Positions 22,860-33,385 of a stretch of DNA of 64,000 bases are shown here, one piece after another (position 1 is the stretch's first letter; each line of letters starts with the position of its first letter). Under the pieces are notes generated by a model. The model was not told the origin of the DNA and searched no databases. It worked only from the letters and a program-made list of their open reading frames with translations. The stretch covers positions 102,080,501 through 102,144,500 of the forward strand of contig CM065815.1 of NCBI GenBank assembly GCA_033398695.1, given 5' to 3'. The position numbers and the translations under genes were made by a program. The stretch is from Orobanche coerulescens (Eukaryota > Streptophyta > Magnoliopsida > Lamiales > Orobanchaceae).

Positions 22860-23779
22860 CATGCCACAAAACCGATGATGCAAGCAATGTGGCGGACTTG
22901 TACTTCCGGAAGTAGTTCGCTTACACGGAGTTCCAAAACTATCGTGTCGGATCGAGATTCCAAATTTCCGAGTTACTCGAATACTTTATGGAGAAAAGTG
23001 GGTACTAAGCTCCTATTCAAGACTTCACATCACCCACAAACCGATGGACGACCGAGGTGACTAATCGAACCTTGGGAGCATTATTGCGAGGATTGGTGAA
23101 TAAAACACGAAGGATTGGGACGTTAAACTTGCTCATGCGAATTCGCATACAACCGATCACCCGGTTATGCCACGGCCCATTCACCTTTTGAAGTAGTATA
23201 CTGATTAAATCCGCACTTGCCATTGGACTTGATTCCCTTGCCGAGCAACGAATTGGTTCACAAAGACGCAAGCAAAACTCAAATCAATGATGAAGTTACA
23301 TGAAAAGATACGGAACGGATTAAAGAAGTGAATGAAATTTACAAACTAAGTCGAACAAAAATAAAAAAGCGAGATTATTTGATGTTGGCGACTTAGTTTG
23401 GATACATTTGAGAAAAGAAAGATTCCCAAACAAACGGAAGAACAAATTGATGCCGAGAGCCGAAGGCCCGTACAAAATTGTGGGAAAAGTGAACGACAAC
23501 GCATACAAAGTCGAACTTCCGGGCGAATACGGAGTACACGCGACATTCAACGTAGGTGATCTCTCGCCTTACCTTGACGACGATGGCATTACGGAATTGA
23601 GGTCAATTCCTTTCAAAGAAGGAGGGAATGATACGATATCTAATATTTCAGTCGAAGAAGCTCCAATAAAAATCGACATCCACGACGATGCAAATTCGCA
23701 TGGCCATGCATCGTTATACTTGGGAGAAAAGAACACGCGGATTGGAGTTACGTTGTTAATCGGAATCGGAATAACGTAA
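22860..23779 (+). pseudogene. Element G integrase core remnant, C-terminal domain and LTR tail
   Basis: From 22860 to about 23400 the catalytic core is recognisable only in short pieces ([24 protein letters not shown]) in changing frames, with about ten small deletions. From 23408 one frame is intact: KERFPNKRKNKLMPRAEG, YKIVGKVNDNAYKVELPG, FNVGDLSPYLDD, then LRSIPFKEGGNDT across the polypurine tract and 50 codons into the 3' LTR, ending IGVTLLIGIGIT and stop. The tail is better preserved than the core. Confidence 0.85.
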
Positions 23780-24571
23780 ACTCGACGACGGAATCGGTCC
23801 GAAAGCATGCAAATTCGGCCAAGACATGCTTGAAAGGGACCTCACTTGACTTCATATCTTTGACAAGATAATGAAGATATTTTCCTTCCCCACTTCACTA
23901 CAAAATCGGCCCATGCTTAAGATTTGAAGAAGACTTTCATCCTTCATGTCATTTTCCCTCAAGTCATAATCACCATAATAATTCCAAAGGAGTGATATCA
24001 TATCTTCACAAAAATCTTCCTAAATCACTACTTGAGGAATCGGCCGAATTGAAGATTACATTTGGTGAAGATCTTCTTCATGTCACCATCAAGTCCAAGA
24101 TTGCTTCATGTCTTAATCACCTAATAAAACCAAGATACTTGGTATCTCATCTTTAGATATTTCGGCCGAAATGGAAGTTGCTAGGAAGTTTCATTTCTCG
24201 TTTTGTTGTATTTTCTTACGGTTGGAGACTACTATACATAGTAGTGCTCGTTGTATTTGTAAATCATCTGGAAAAGTAATAAACCTTGTATTTCTTTGAA
24301 ATATACATTGAACGAGTTCAACAAACTTTAGTTATTGTTTCGACGTGTCTCGAGATTTTAACTTGATCAATTCTCAATAGGTCTTGGGAAGAGATTACCT
24401 TTTATCGAGTTATAGGTCTAGTTCGATAAAACACATCAAAATCCGTACATCACACTACCTCACGGCCGAACACCATTCAAACTCGGCCACCCTTAGTAAT
24501 TTTCAAGTGTTACTCGATACTTGTTAAACTTCCGCTGTATTTTATACGTTTTACTTACGTAATTCGTATCA
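23629..24571 (+). repeat. 3' LTR of element G
   Basis: It follows the polypurine tract TTTCAAAGAAGGAGGGAA. It has the same length as the 5' copy. Differences seen include one base in the palindromic TATA (about 24239) and one in the GTTGAAC inverted repeat. The U5 module is at 24339-24429. Confidence 0.95.
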
Positions 24572-24576
24572 GTCAC

Positions 24577-25656
24577 GCCTGTCGGAAAATGCCGAGCACT
24601 GCCGGCCGGACTCGACCGTGTCGTCCGGAACGATCGAGTCTTGCTCGTCCGAATGCCCAAGGTCGCTTGTCACCAACCCGACCGTGCAGAGACACGGCCG
24701 AGTCCTACTCGCCCACAACTACCGGAACCCATCGCTTCGACGCCCGACCGTGTTCCAGACACGATCGAGTCTCGCCAAACGCCCTTGTCACGCCGCACGG
24801 CCGAAGCCGCCGCTGTCCTTGTCGCGCCGCGCCGTGCGAGTCCCGCCAAACGCCCTTGTCACGCCGCACGGCCGAGTCACCGCCGGTCCTTGTCACGCCG
24901 CGCCGTGCCGAGTCATCGTCGACGTTGTCGCCGCGCCGCGACCGTGTCGCTGACACGGCCGAGTCCTCGCCGGCTCGCCGAGCGCCGCGGCCGTGTCACG
25001 GGACACGGTCGAGTCCTGCCGAAAGCCCACTTATTTTATACACTTTTTTGTATTTTTGACTTCTCTTTTCTTTTTTACTTATTTTAGAGATTATGTTTTC
25101 CCCATTTTGTGATTTTATGTTCCTTGTTTGTATTTTATGTTGATTTGTTTGGATTATTCAAAGATTTTATAATCTTTGAATTATTTTATTTTTTTGTTTG
25201 TTTCCTTAGTAGTAGGAGACTTCACCTCCTATAAGTAGGAGTTGATTAGCCTTGTAATGAGAGATAGAGTATTATGAATGTTGAAGTATAAGAATACACA
25301 TTGTGTTTTCTATTCTTGGTGAATGCTTTTCATCGAAACTTGATTTTTATTCGACGCGTTTTCGAGTATTAATCCGATTGATTCTCAATAGGTCTTGGGA
25401 AGAAATCACCTTATCGAGTTATAGGTCTAATTCGATAAACCCTTGTTCTTGATCGTTCAAGACTTCTTGATCGATATTGTCACTTTTTCCGATATTACTT
25501 CCATTTTTCATTTGTTCGAATTTTCATCGTCATATTCGATATTACTCCCACAAAATACATCCAAAAACACCCTAATCGTAAAAAGACTTCTGCTACGACA
25601 TTCATACGTACACTCCGAACGATACGTATCCACTTCTCCCCGGATAATTCGTATCA
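24577..25656 (+). repeat. 3' LTR of element F, second piece
   Basis: It resumes after G with the GC-rich block (about 24590-25020), a T-rich zone and the U5 module at 25350-25438, and ends ATTCGTATCA. It holds R/P-rich chance ORFs only. Confidence 0.92.
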
Positions 25657-25661
25657 ATTCC

Positions 25662-25991
25662 TTAGACCAAGGCTTCACCTCCTATAAGTAGGAGTTGATT
25701 ATCATTTGTAAGGGGATATATTGTATTATGAATGTTGAAGTATAAGAATACACATTGTGTTTTCTATTCTTGGTGAATGATTTTCATCGAAACTTGATTT
25801 TTATTCGACGCATTTTCGAGTATTAATCCGATTGATTCTCAATAGGTCTTGGGAAGAAATCACCTTATCGAATTATAGGTCTAATTCGATAAACCCTTGT
25901 TCTTGATCGTTCAAGTCTTCTTGATCGATATTATCACTTTTCCCGATATTACTTCCATTTTCCATTTGTTCGAATTTTCATTGTCATATTC
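25662..25991 (+). repeat. LTR of element E, third piece
   Basis: It continues E's LTR after F. It matches the F LTR region near 16545-16870 and contains the U5 module at 25804-25892 with a perfectly paired 11-bp third hairpin. It is cut at TATTC by H, and the rest of E is not in the window. Confidence 0.84.
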
Positions 25992-26356
25992 TGATACGAA
26001 TTACGTATGTAAGTGTACGTAAAGCGTATGAAATACAACGGAAGATTATTACGTTTTTACAAGTATCAAAGTATCAACCAAAAATAAAAGGTGGTGGCCG
26101 AAATTATATGGTTTTCGGCCGTGAGGTAGGATAGTGTATGGATTTGAATGTGTTTTATCGAATTAGACCTATAACTCGATAAAGATAATCTCTCCTCAAG
26201 ACCTATTGAGAATTGATCAAGTTATAATTCGAGACGCGTCGAAATAATAACCAAGGTTTTGTTTAACTCGTTCAACGTATATTTCAAGAGAAATACAATG
26301 TTATTAATTTTCAAGCTCCTTACAATCACAACATGAACTACTATATATAGTAGTAT
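25992..26356 (-). repeat. LTR of element H, visible part
   Basis: In minus orientation its right end is ATTCGTATCA at 25992. The U5 half (26000-26315) matches element A's LTR almost base for base, including the U5 module at 26155-26243. The U3 side switches to R1-like sequence with the 18-bp palindromic TATA at 26337-26354. J interrupts it two bases later. A short continuation appears at 63967-64000. Confidence 0.75.
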
Positions 26357-26588
26357 TGATACGATATCTAATATTCCAATCGAAGAAGCTCCAATAAAAA
26401 TTGACATCCACGACGATACAAATTCGCATGGTCATGCATCATTATACTTGGGGGAAAAGAACACGCGGATTGGAGTTACGTTGTTAATCGGAACCGGAGT
26501 AACGTAAAACTCGACGACGGAATCGGTCCGAAAGCATGAAAATTCGGCCACATCATGCTTGAAAGGGACCCTTACTTGACTTCATATC
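26357..26588 (+). repeat. 5' LTR of J, first piece
   Basis: It begins TGATACGATATC and includes the tail-coding part (to a TAA near 26506). It is cut by element I after ATATC. Confidence 0.92.
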
Positions 26589-27518
26589 TGATACGAATTA
26601 CGTATGTAAGTGTACGTAAAGCGTATGAAATACAACGGAAGATTATTACGTTTGGAAAAGTATCACAATATCGATCAAAAGTACAAGATGGTGACCGAAA
26701 TTTATACGGTTTTCGGCCGTGATGTCGGATAGTGTATGGGTTTGAATGTGTTTTACCGAATTAGACCTATAACTCGATAAAGGTAATCTCTCCTCAAGAC
26801 CTATTGAGAATCGATCAAGTTATAATTCGAGACGCGTCGAAATAATAACTAAAGTTTTGTTGAACTCGTTCAACGTATATTTCAAAGAAATACAAGGTTT
26901 ATTAATATTCAAGATATGTTACAATCATCAAATGGACTACTATATATAGTAGTTTACAAGGATAATGATACAAAAACAACAAGAAAAAAACGAAACACCA
27001 AGCTTCCTTATGTCTTCGGCCGAGATGTGGTGTGGGGAAGGAGAGATCTTGGACAATCTTCAAGCATCTTGGACTTATTGCATATGATTTTGACATGTAG
27101 AAAAAGATTTGATGGAAGTCTTCATCAAGGGGAAATTTCGGCCGATCTTGTGGGAGACTTGATGATTTATGTAGGACATGATATCTTTCATGGATTTTGG
27201 ACTAGATAAGATATGGAGGTGGGGACTTTGTTTGTTGTCTTTGGCCGATTTTCAAAGATGGTGGGGAAGGAGGTGATCTTCACTTATCTTGTGAAAGATA
27301 TGAAGACAAAGGGTCCCTTTCAAGCATGTTTTGGCCGATCTTCATGCTTTTGGACCGATCTCGTCGTCAAGTTTTACGTTACTCCGGTTAACAACGTAAC
27401 TCCAATTCGCGTATTCTTTTCTCCCAAGTAGAACGATGCATGGCCATGCGAATTTGCATCGTCGTGGATGTCGATTTTTATTGGAGCTTCTTCGATTGGA
27501 ATATTAGATATCGTATCA
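26589..27518 (-). repeat. 3' LTR of element I
   Basis: It contains the U5 module at 26753-26841 and the palindromic TATA at 26936-26953. The integrase tail enters it and ends at 27374. Confidence 0.95.
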
Positions 27519-28081
27519 TTCCCTCCTTCTTTGAAAGGAATTGACCTCAATTCCGTAATGCCATCGTCGTCAAGGTAGGGCGAGAGATCACCTACGTTGA
27601 AAGTCGCGTGTACTCCGTATTCGCCCGGAAGTTCGACTTTGTATGCGTTGTCGTTCACTTTTTCCACAATTTTGTACGGACCCTCGGCTCTCGGCATTAA
27701 TTTGTTCTTCCGTTTGCTTGGGAATCTTTCTTTTCTCAAATGTATCCAAACTAAGTCGCCAACATCAAATAACCTCGCTTTTTTATTTTTGTTCGACTTC
27801 CGTTTGTAAATTTCATTCACTTCTTTAATCCGTTCCCGTATCTTTTCATGTAACTTCATCATTGATTTGAGTTTTGCTTCGGCGTCTTTGTGAACCAATT
27901 CGTTGCTCGGCAAGGGAATCAAGTCCAATGGCAAGTGCGGATTTAATCCGTATACCCCTTCAAAAGGTGAATGGGCCGTGGCATAACCGGGTGATCGGTT
28001 GTATGCGAATTCCGCATGAGCAAGTTTAACGTCCCAATCCTTCTGTGTCTTATTTACCAACCCTCGCAATAATGCTCCCAA
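27374..28081 (-). pseudogene. Element I integrase C-terminal part with LTR tail
   Basis: This is an intact 235-codon frame on the minus strand. It starts in the core after the catalytic glutamate ([37 protein letters not shown]), continues through KSNKNKKARLFDVGDLVWIH, GPYKIVEKVNDNAYKVELPG and FNVGDLSPYLDD, and crosses the polypurine tract (LRSIPFKEGGNDT). It ends in the LTR with YLGEKNTRIGVTLLTGVT. Two codons of the usual IGIGIT end are missing. The catalytic glutamate region lies just upstream in another frame. Confidence 0.86.
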
Positions 28082-28145
28082 GGTTCGATTAGTTACCTCG
28101 GTCTGTCCGTCGGTTTGCGGGTGATGTGAAGTACTGAATAGGAGT

Positions 28146-29442
28146 TTAGTACCTACTTTCCTCCATAAAGTATACCGTATAACTCGTAAATTTGGAATCT
28201 CGATCCGACACGATAGTTTTTGGAACTCCGTGCAAACGAACTACTTCCCGGAAGTACAAGTCCGCCACATTGCTTGCATCATCGGTTTTGTGGCACGCGA
28301 TAAAGTGAGCCATTTTCGAAAAACGGTCGACGACCACCATGATCGAGTCCTTGCCTCGTTGAGTACGAGGTAAAGCCACAATAAAATCCATCGAGACATC
28401 CTCCCGCGGTCGTAACGGTATTGGCAACGGCATGTATGTACTCGACTTGAACGAACTTTTCATCATGTGACAAGTTACGCATTTTTTTTTTTGATGACCC
28501 AGGTTGAATCCTGGGGGTTGTAGGTCTGATCCCTCATTCCTACCCCCGGTTAAATCGCAGGTTATGCCTCAGCAACCCGGTTTTGAGGATGCTTCAACTG
28601 AATAAACATACAAGGTTTAAATCCCTGAAAAGAGCGGATGCTCCCACGAGGATTCGAATCCACGCTGCATGCCACCAGTTACGCATTTGCTCACGATTGT
28701 GCTTACGTCACCATACATCTTCGGCCAAAAGAAATGTTCTTTTAGCACATCTACAGTCTTGGTCGAGCCGAAATGACCGGCTAGTCCTCCTCCGTGCGCC
28801 TCCCGAACCAGCAATTCCCGAATTGTATGTCTCGGCACACATAATTTATTTCCCTTGAAAAGAAAGCCATCCTGTAAAACAAATTCCTCGTACGGGGCCG
28901 TTTTACAACGGTTAAAAATTTCCCCGAAGTCCAAATCGTCGTTGTAATGATCTTTCAAAGTCTCGAACCCCAACAAACGAACATCTAGCATCGACAGTAA
29001 GGCATACCGTCTTGATAGTGCATCCGCCACTACATTACTCTTCCCGTCTTTGTACTTGGAGGAAAAGTGAAAAGATTGTAAAAATTCCACCCATTTTGCA
29101 TGTCTCGGGCTTAGCTTACTCGTCGTTGATGTATTTCAACGACTCGTGATCCGAATGCAAAGACGAAATGTTTCAACGTAGATAATGACTCCAATGATCG
29201 AGTGCTCTTACGATAGCATAGAACTCCTTGTCGTAAGTACAATAATTCACTCGGCGCCACTTAACTTCTCCGAAAATAGGCGATGGGACGGCCTCTTTGA
29301 ATAAGCATCGCCCGATTCCAACTCCGCTAAGGCCGCATTCTACCTCAAACGGTTGTGAAAAATCGGGTAACGTCAAAATCGGGCGCTTCACATAATTTTC
29401 CTTTAAATTTTCAAAAGCCTTTGGGCCGCCTGCTCCATGCAA
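28146..29442 (-). pseudogene. Element I RNase H and integrase core, split by a SINE
   Basis: On the minus strand, 29442-29173 gives RNase H pieces ([20 protein letters not shown]). 29090-28687 gives [17 protein letters not shown], then the integrase zinc region ([22 protein letters not shown]). The SINE at 28485-28676 falls just after CVT of the last zinc cysteine pair. 28466-28146 resumes with [32 protein letters not shown] and VSDRDSKF. Further indels lie near 28150, 29100 and 29160. Confidence 0.86.
28485..28676 (-). mobile_element. SINE, 192 bp, target-site duplication AGTTACGCATTT
   Basis: On the minus strand it starts GGTGGCATGCAGCGTGG and ends in a short poly(A). It is bounded by a 12-bp perfect duplication AGTTACGCATTT (28473-28484 and 28677-28688). 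A Pol III B-box-like GATTCGAATCC (10 of 11 to GGTTCGANTCC) lies at 28650-28660 reverse. A normally spaced A box is not evident, so the head may be truncated. It has no coding capacity and would have moved with LINE enzymes. It interrupts integrase of element I. Confidence 0.8.
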
Positions 29443-30826
29443 AGGTTCCCCTTTTCAGACACTCCGTGATCGGACTGGAGATAGTGCTAAAGTCCCGTAT
29501 GAATCGTCGGTAAAAAGAAGCGAGACCATGAAATGACCGGACCTCCGTGATTGTCCTTGGGGTCGGCCACGACTTGATTGCCGCGATCTTCTCTTGGTCG
29601 ACCGAAACTCCGTCTTTCGAAACTACATAGCCGAGAAAGACAAGACTCTCGACTAGAAAAGTACACTTCTCCCGTTTTCCATAAAGTTTTTGTTCCCATA
29701 GCGTCACAAATACGTACCGCAAATGTTCGAGATGTTCCTCTACGGACCGACTGTAGATCAAAATGTCGTCTAAGTACACGACAACAAACTTTCCCAAGAA
29801 AGGTTTAAGAACCTCGTTCATCAACCTCATAAAAGTGCTCGGGGCGTTGGTGAGACCGAATGGCATCACAACCCATTCGTAAAGTCCATTCTTTGTTTTA
29901 AACGCCGTTTTCCATTCATCTCCCTCTCGCATGCGGATTTGATGGTATCCGCTTCGTAAATCAACTTTGGAAAATATAACCGAGCCATGTAACTCGTCCA
30001 GCATGTCGTCTAGTCTCGGGATGGGAAACCGATACTTGACGGTGATGTTATTCACGGCTCCATCACAATACACATTCGCCATGTTCCGTCTTTTTTGGTA
30101 CAAGTAGAACCGGAACCGCACACGGACTTAAACTTTCTCGACATATCCGTGATTCATGAGTTCATCAATTTGACGTTGTAGTTCTTTGGTTTCTTCGGGA
30201 TTACAACGATACGCCGCTTTGTTCGGTAATGGAGCTCCAGATAAGATCAATCGGTGTTCAATCCCGCGGATAGGTGGTAATCCTACCGCAAGTCTTCGGG
30301 AAATACGTCCAAAAACTCGTGTAATAGTGCGTCTATCTCTTCCTCATGTTGCGATTTGGTGGCAAGATTTGACCTCTTTGATCATCATCAAATAAACACG
30401 CTCGCCATCGTCAATGGCGTGTTCGACTTCTTTCTCGCTTGCAAACATCGTAAGTTTCGGTCCTTCGACTTTTTCGAACTCATCGTCCGGATAGCTTGAG
30501 GTGACATAGGTTTAAGAACAATTTTTACCTTTGTCATGTAACTCATACTCATTACTCCTCCCTCGATGTAGTACGTCCCGATCAAATAACCAAGGTCTTC
30601 CTAATAACACGTGACATGCGTCCATCGGTAGTACATCGCATGTAATATCATCGCCATACGAACCCATGGTGAGTCCGACCTTCACTTGCCTTGATACTTT
30701 CACTTTGTTTCCATCATCGAGCCAATGGAGTGCATACGGCTTAGGATGGGCCGTGGTGATCAAACCGAGTTTTGAGACCATCTCGCTTGATGCCACGTTT
30801 GTACAACTTCCACCGTCAATGATCAA
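29411..30826 (-). pseudogene. Element I protease and reverse transcriptase, frameshifted
   Basis: The protease core [14 protein letters not shown] begins at 30826 and its frame runs through [19 protein letters not shown] to about 30512. RT is read from 30121: [42 protein letters not shown] (near 29775), [24 protein letters not shown]. Between 30500 and 30130 the linker and the first RT residues are in several frames. The SRA of IDSRAVNN is damaged near 30065. Confidence 0.86.
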
Positions 30827-31021
30827 GCTACACCACTTATCTCCGACACGACACTTCGTGTGGAAGATTTGGTCTCGTTGTTCTTCGTCATCGGGGCGGC
30901 CTTCGTTTGTAACATGCGAAGGACGAGGTTCGTGTCATAGTTCGGGCATCGTATGCCTCGCATTCTTCTTCTTCTTCGTCCGCCTTCTAAGTTAAAAACG
31001 TCACCAACTCTTTCTTCTTGG

Positions 31022-31903
31022 CTAGTAATTCCTCTCGGCTATGGCTTCCCGTAACGTCACAATCCTCCGATTTGGACATGCACTTTGATAGTGTCCAAAT
31101 CCTTGACATTTGAAACACCGGACTTTAGATAGGCTTGTTTCTTTTGGTGTGATAGGAGTTTTTGGAATGGTAGTAACGGGCTGGCTTGTGGTGACAGGTT
31201 TTGGAAACGAGCTAGAACTCGCGCCAAAGTTGGTATTTCCGTATTTAGGTGGGAATTCGGGTTTAGAGAGTTTTGTTTTGTTTTGATTTTCCAACTTTAT
31301 GCAAAGTCCGCATAAAGTATCAAAGTCGGAATAGGGGTAGAGTTCTACGGAGTTAGCAATATTTTTGTTCAAACCTCGTAGGAAACGGGACATCCGCAAT
31401 TCTTCGCTTTCTTCAAGTTCTCCCATCAAGGATAAGTTTTCAAACTCCTCGATGTACTCCTCGACACTTAGTTTTCCTTGCGTGAGTTCAGAAATTTTTC
31501 GATACAAGCTTAACTTGTGAGTAGTCGGGACATATCTCTTTCGTAGTTTCTTTTTTAGAGAATCCCACGAACGTATCTTCTCCTTTCCGGCACGAACTCT
31601 TTGTGTCTTCATTCGCTCAAACCAAAGGGAAGCTCCCTTTCCAAGTTTGAGGATCGCATACTTGCAACGTACCTCGTCATTGAGATCCTTGAACTCAAAC
31701 ATTCGTTCAATTTTTCTTTCCCACTCCAAATAAACCTCGGGATCGGTGCCGCCTACGAACTCCGGGAGTTCGCTTGTCTTGTATTCATCAGCATGTCGTG
31801 GTGCATGCATGGTGTCGTATCCTCGTCGTTCTTGGATTCTGGGCTTCGGTAAGCCACGAAGAACGTCACGTAGTTGTGCCACTTCTTCATCGGTGAATGC
31901 CAT
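31022..31903 (-). pseudogene. Element I Gag
   Basis: The frame is intact from MAFTDEEVAQLRDVL (31903) through the capsid signatures (VYLEWERKIERMFEF, LKLGKGASLWFERM, SVEEYIEEFENLSLMGELEE, KNIANSVELYPYSDFDTL), a P/T-rich linker and a CCHC knuckle (CFKCQGFGHYQSAC). It stops after REAIAERNY at 31022. Sisters continue into protease, so the short C-terminus reflects a deletion there. As a stand-alone Gag of about 290 residues it could still assemble, but pol is no longer fused. Confidence 0.85.
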
Positions 31904-31954
31904 CTTCTTGAGTAACGTCGAGAACTGCGAGACAAATGGCTCCGATACCACTTA

Positions 31955-32881
31955 TGATACGAATTACGTATGTAAGTGTACGTAAAGCGTATGAAATACA
32001 ACGGAAGATTATTACGTTTGGAAAAGTATCACAATATCGATCAAAAGTACAAGGTGGTGACCGAAATTTATACGGTTTTCGGCCGTGATGTCGGATAGTG
32101 TATGGGTTTGAATGTGTTTTACCGAATTAGACCTATAACTCGATAAAGGTAATCTCTCCTCAAGACCTATTGAGAATCGATCAAGTTATAATTCGAGACG
32201 CGTCGAAATAATAACTAAAGTTTTGTTGAACTCGTTCAACGTATATTTCAAAGAAATACAAGGTTTATTAATATTCAAGATATGTTACAATCATCAAATG
32301 GACTACTATATATAGTAGTTTACAAGGATAATGATACAAAAACAACAAGAAAAAAACGAAACACCAAGCTTCCTTATGTCTTCGGCCGAGATGTGGTGTG
32401 GGGAAGGAGAGATCTTGGACAATCTTCAAGCATCTTGGACTTATTGCATATGATTTTGACATGTAGAAAAAGATTTGATGGAAGTCTTCATCAAGGGGAA
32501 ATTTCGGCCGATCTTGTGGGAGACTTGATGATTTATGTAGGACATGATATCTTTCATGGATTTTGGACTAGATAAGATATGGAGGTGGGGACTTTGTTTG
32601 TTGTCTTTGGCCGATTTTCAAAGATGGTGGGGAAGGAGGTGATCTTCACTTATCTTGTGAAAGATATGAAGACAAAGGGTCCCTTTCAAGCATGTTTTGG
32701 CCGATCTTCATGCTTTTGGACCGATCTCGCCAAGTTTTACGTTACTCCGGTTAACAACGTAACTCCAATTCGCGTATTCTTTTCTCCCAAGTAGAACGAT
32801 GCATGGCCATGCGAATTTGCATCGTCGTGGATGTCGATTTTTATTGGAGCTTCTTCGATTGGAATATTAGATATCGTATCA
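31955..32881 (-). repeat. 5' LTR of element I
   Basis: It pairs with 26589-27518. The U5 module is at 32119-32207. Confidence 0.95.
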
Positions 32882-32886
32882 ATATC

Positions 32887-33385
32887 TTTGGCAAGATAAT
32901 GAAGATATTTCTCCTTCCCCACCTTACTACAAATCGGCCAAAATCATAAATAATTGATGAAGACTTTCATCAAATATTTCCTTCATGTCTTAATCCTTCA
33001 TGTCATAGTCACCATAATAATTCCAAAAGGTTTAATATCATATCTTCACAAAATCCTCCTAATCACTCCTTGATGAACTCGGCCGATTTGAACACATTGT
33101 AAAATTTGATGAAGACTTTCATCAAATGTCATAGTCCTTCATGTCATAGTCACCATAATAATTCCAAAAGGCTTGATATCATATCTTCACAAAATCCTCA
33201 TGATCCCTCCTTGATGAATTCGGCCGATTTGAAGATTGCTAGGAAGTTTCATTTTTTTTTTGTTTTGTTGTATTTTTCTTATGGTTGGAAACTACTATAT
33301 ATAGTAGTACTTGTTGTATTTGTAAAGCATCTTGAATATTAATAAACCTTGTATTTCTTTGAAATATACGTTGAACGAGTTCAAC
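32887..33385 (+). repeat. 5' LTR of J, second piece
   Basis: It resumes after I and matches J's 3' LTR near 63211-63710. It contains the palindromic TATA near 33291-33308. It is cut by K within GAGTTCAAC, at the end of the GTTGAAC/GTTCAAC inverted repeat. Confidence 0.92.

Larger units (their letters stand above)
18452..24571 (+). mobile_element. Element G: family R1 gag-pol retrotransposon, TSD GTCAC
   Basis: It is 6.1 kb, plus strand. The LTRs are both 943 bp (18452-19394 and 23629-24571), with only four substitutions and no indels by eye. The TSD GTCAC is at 18447-18451 and 24572-24576. The PBS TGGTATCGGAGCC is at 19399-19411. Despite the near-identical LTRs, the 4.2-kb interior carries more than ten frame-breaking indels relative to its sister elements. 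Confidence 0.96.
15674..25656 (+). mobile_element. Element F: Gag-only LTR retrotransposon (family R4), TSD ATTCC
   Basis: The 5' LTR is 15674-16979, the PBS TGGTATAGGAGCC is at 16984-16996, and one gag-like ORF is followed by a polypurine tract (about 18210-18224). The 3' LTR is split by element G (18225-18451 and 24577-25656). The TSD ATTCC is at 15669-15673 and 25657-25661. Without G the element is about 3.9 kb. It has no pol. Confidence 0.94.
26589..32881 (-). mobile_element. Element I: family R1 gag-pol retrotransposon, TSD ATATC
   Basis: It is 6.3 kb, minus strand. LTRs at 26589-27518 and 31955-32881 differ by one substitution and one 3-bp deletion by eye, making it one of the youngest insertions here. 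The TSD ATATC is at 26584-26588 and 32882-32886. The PBS GGCTCCGATACCA (plus strand) is at 31938-31950. A SINE interrupts its integrase gene. Confidence 0.96.

Noticed and set aside
26902..27431. Short ORFs repeated at 32268-32794
   Set aside because: They lie in the paired LTRs of element I; identity reflects recent insertion, not coding.
28485..28676. tRNA gene inside the SINE
   Set aside because: There is only a B-box-like site; no cloverleaf or normally spaced A box can be drawn.
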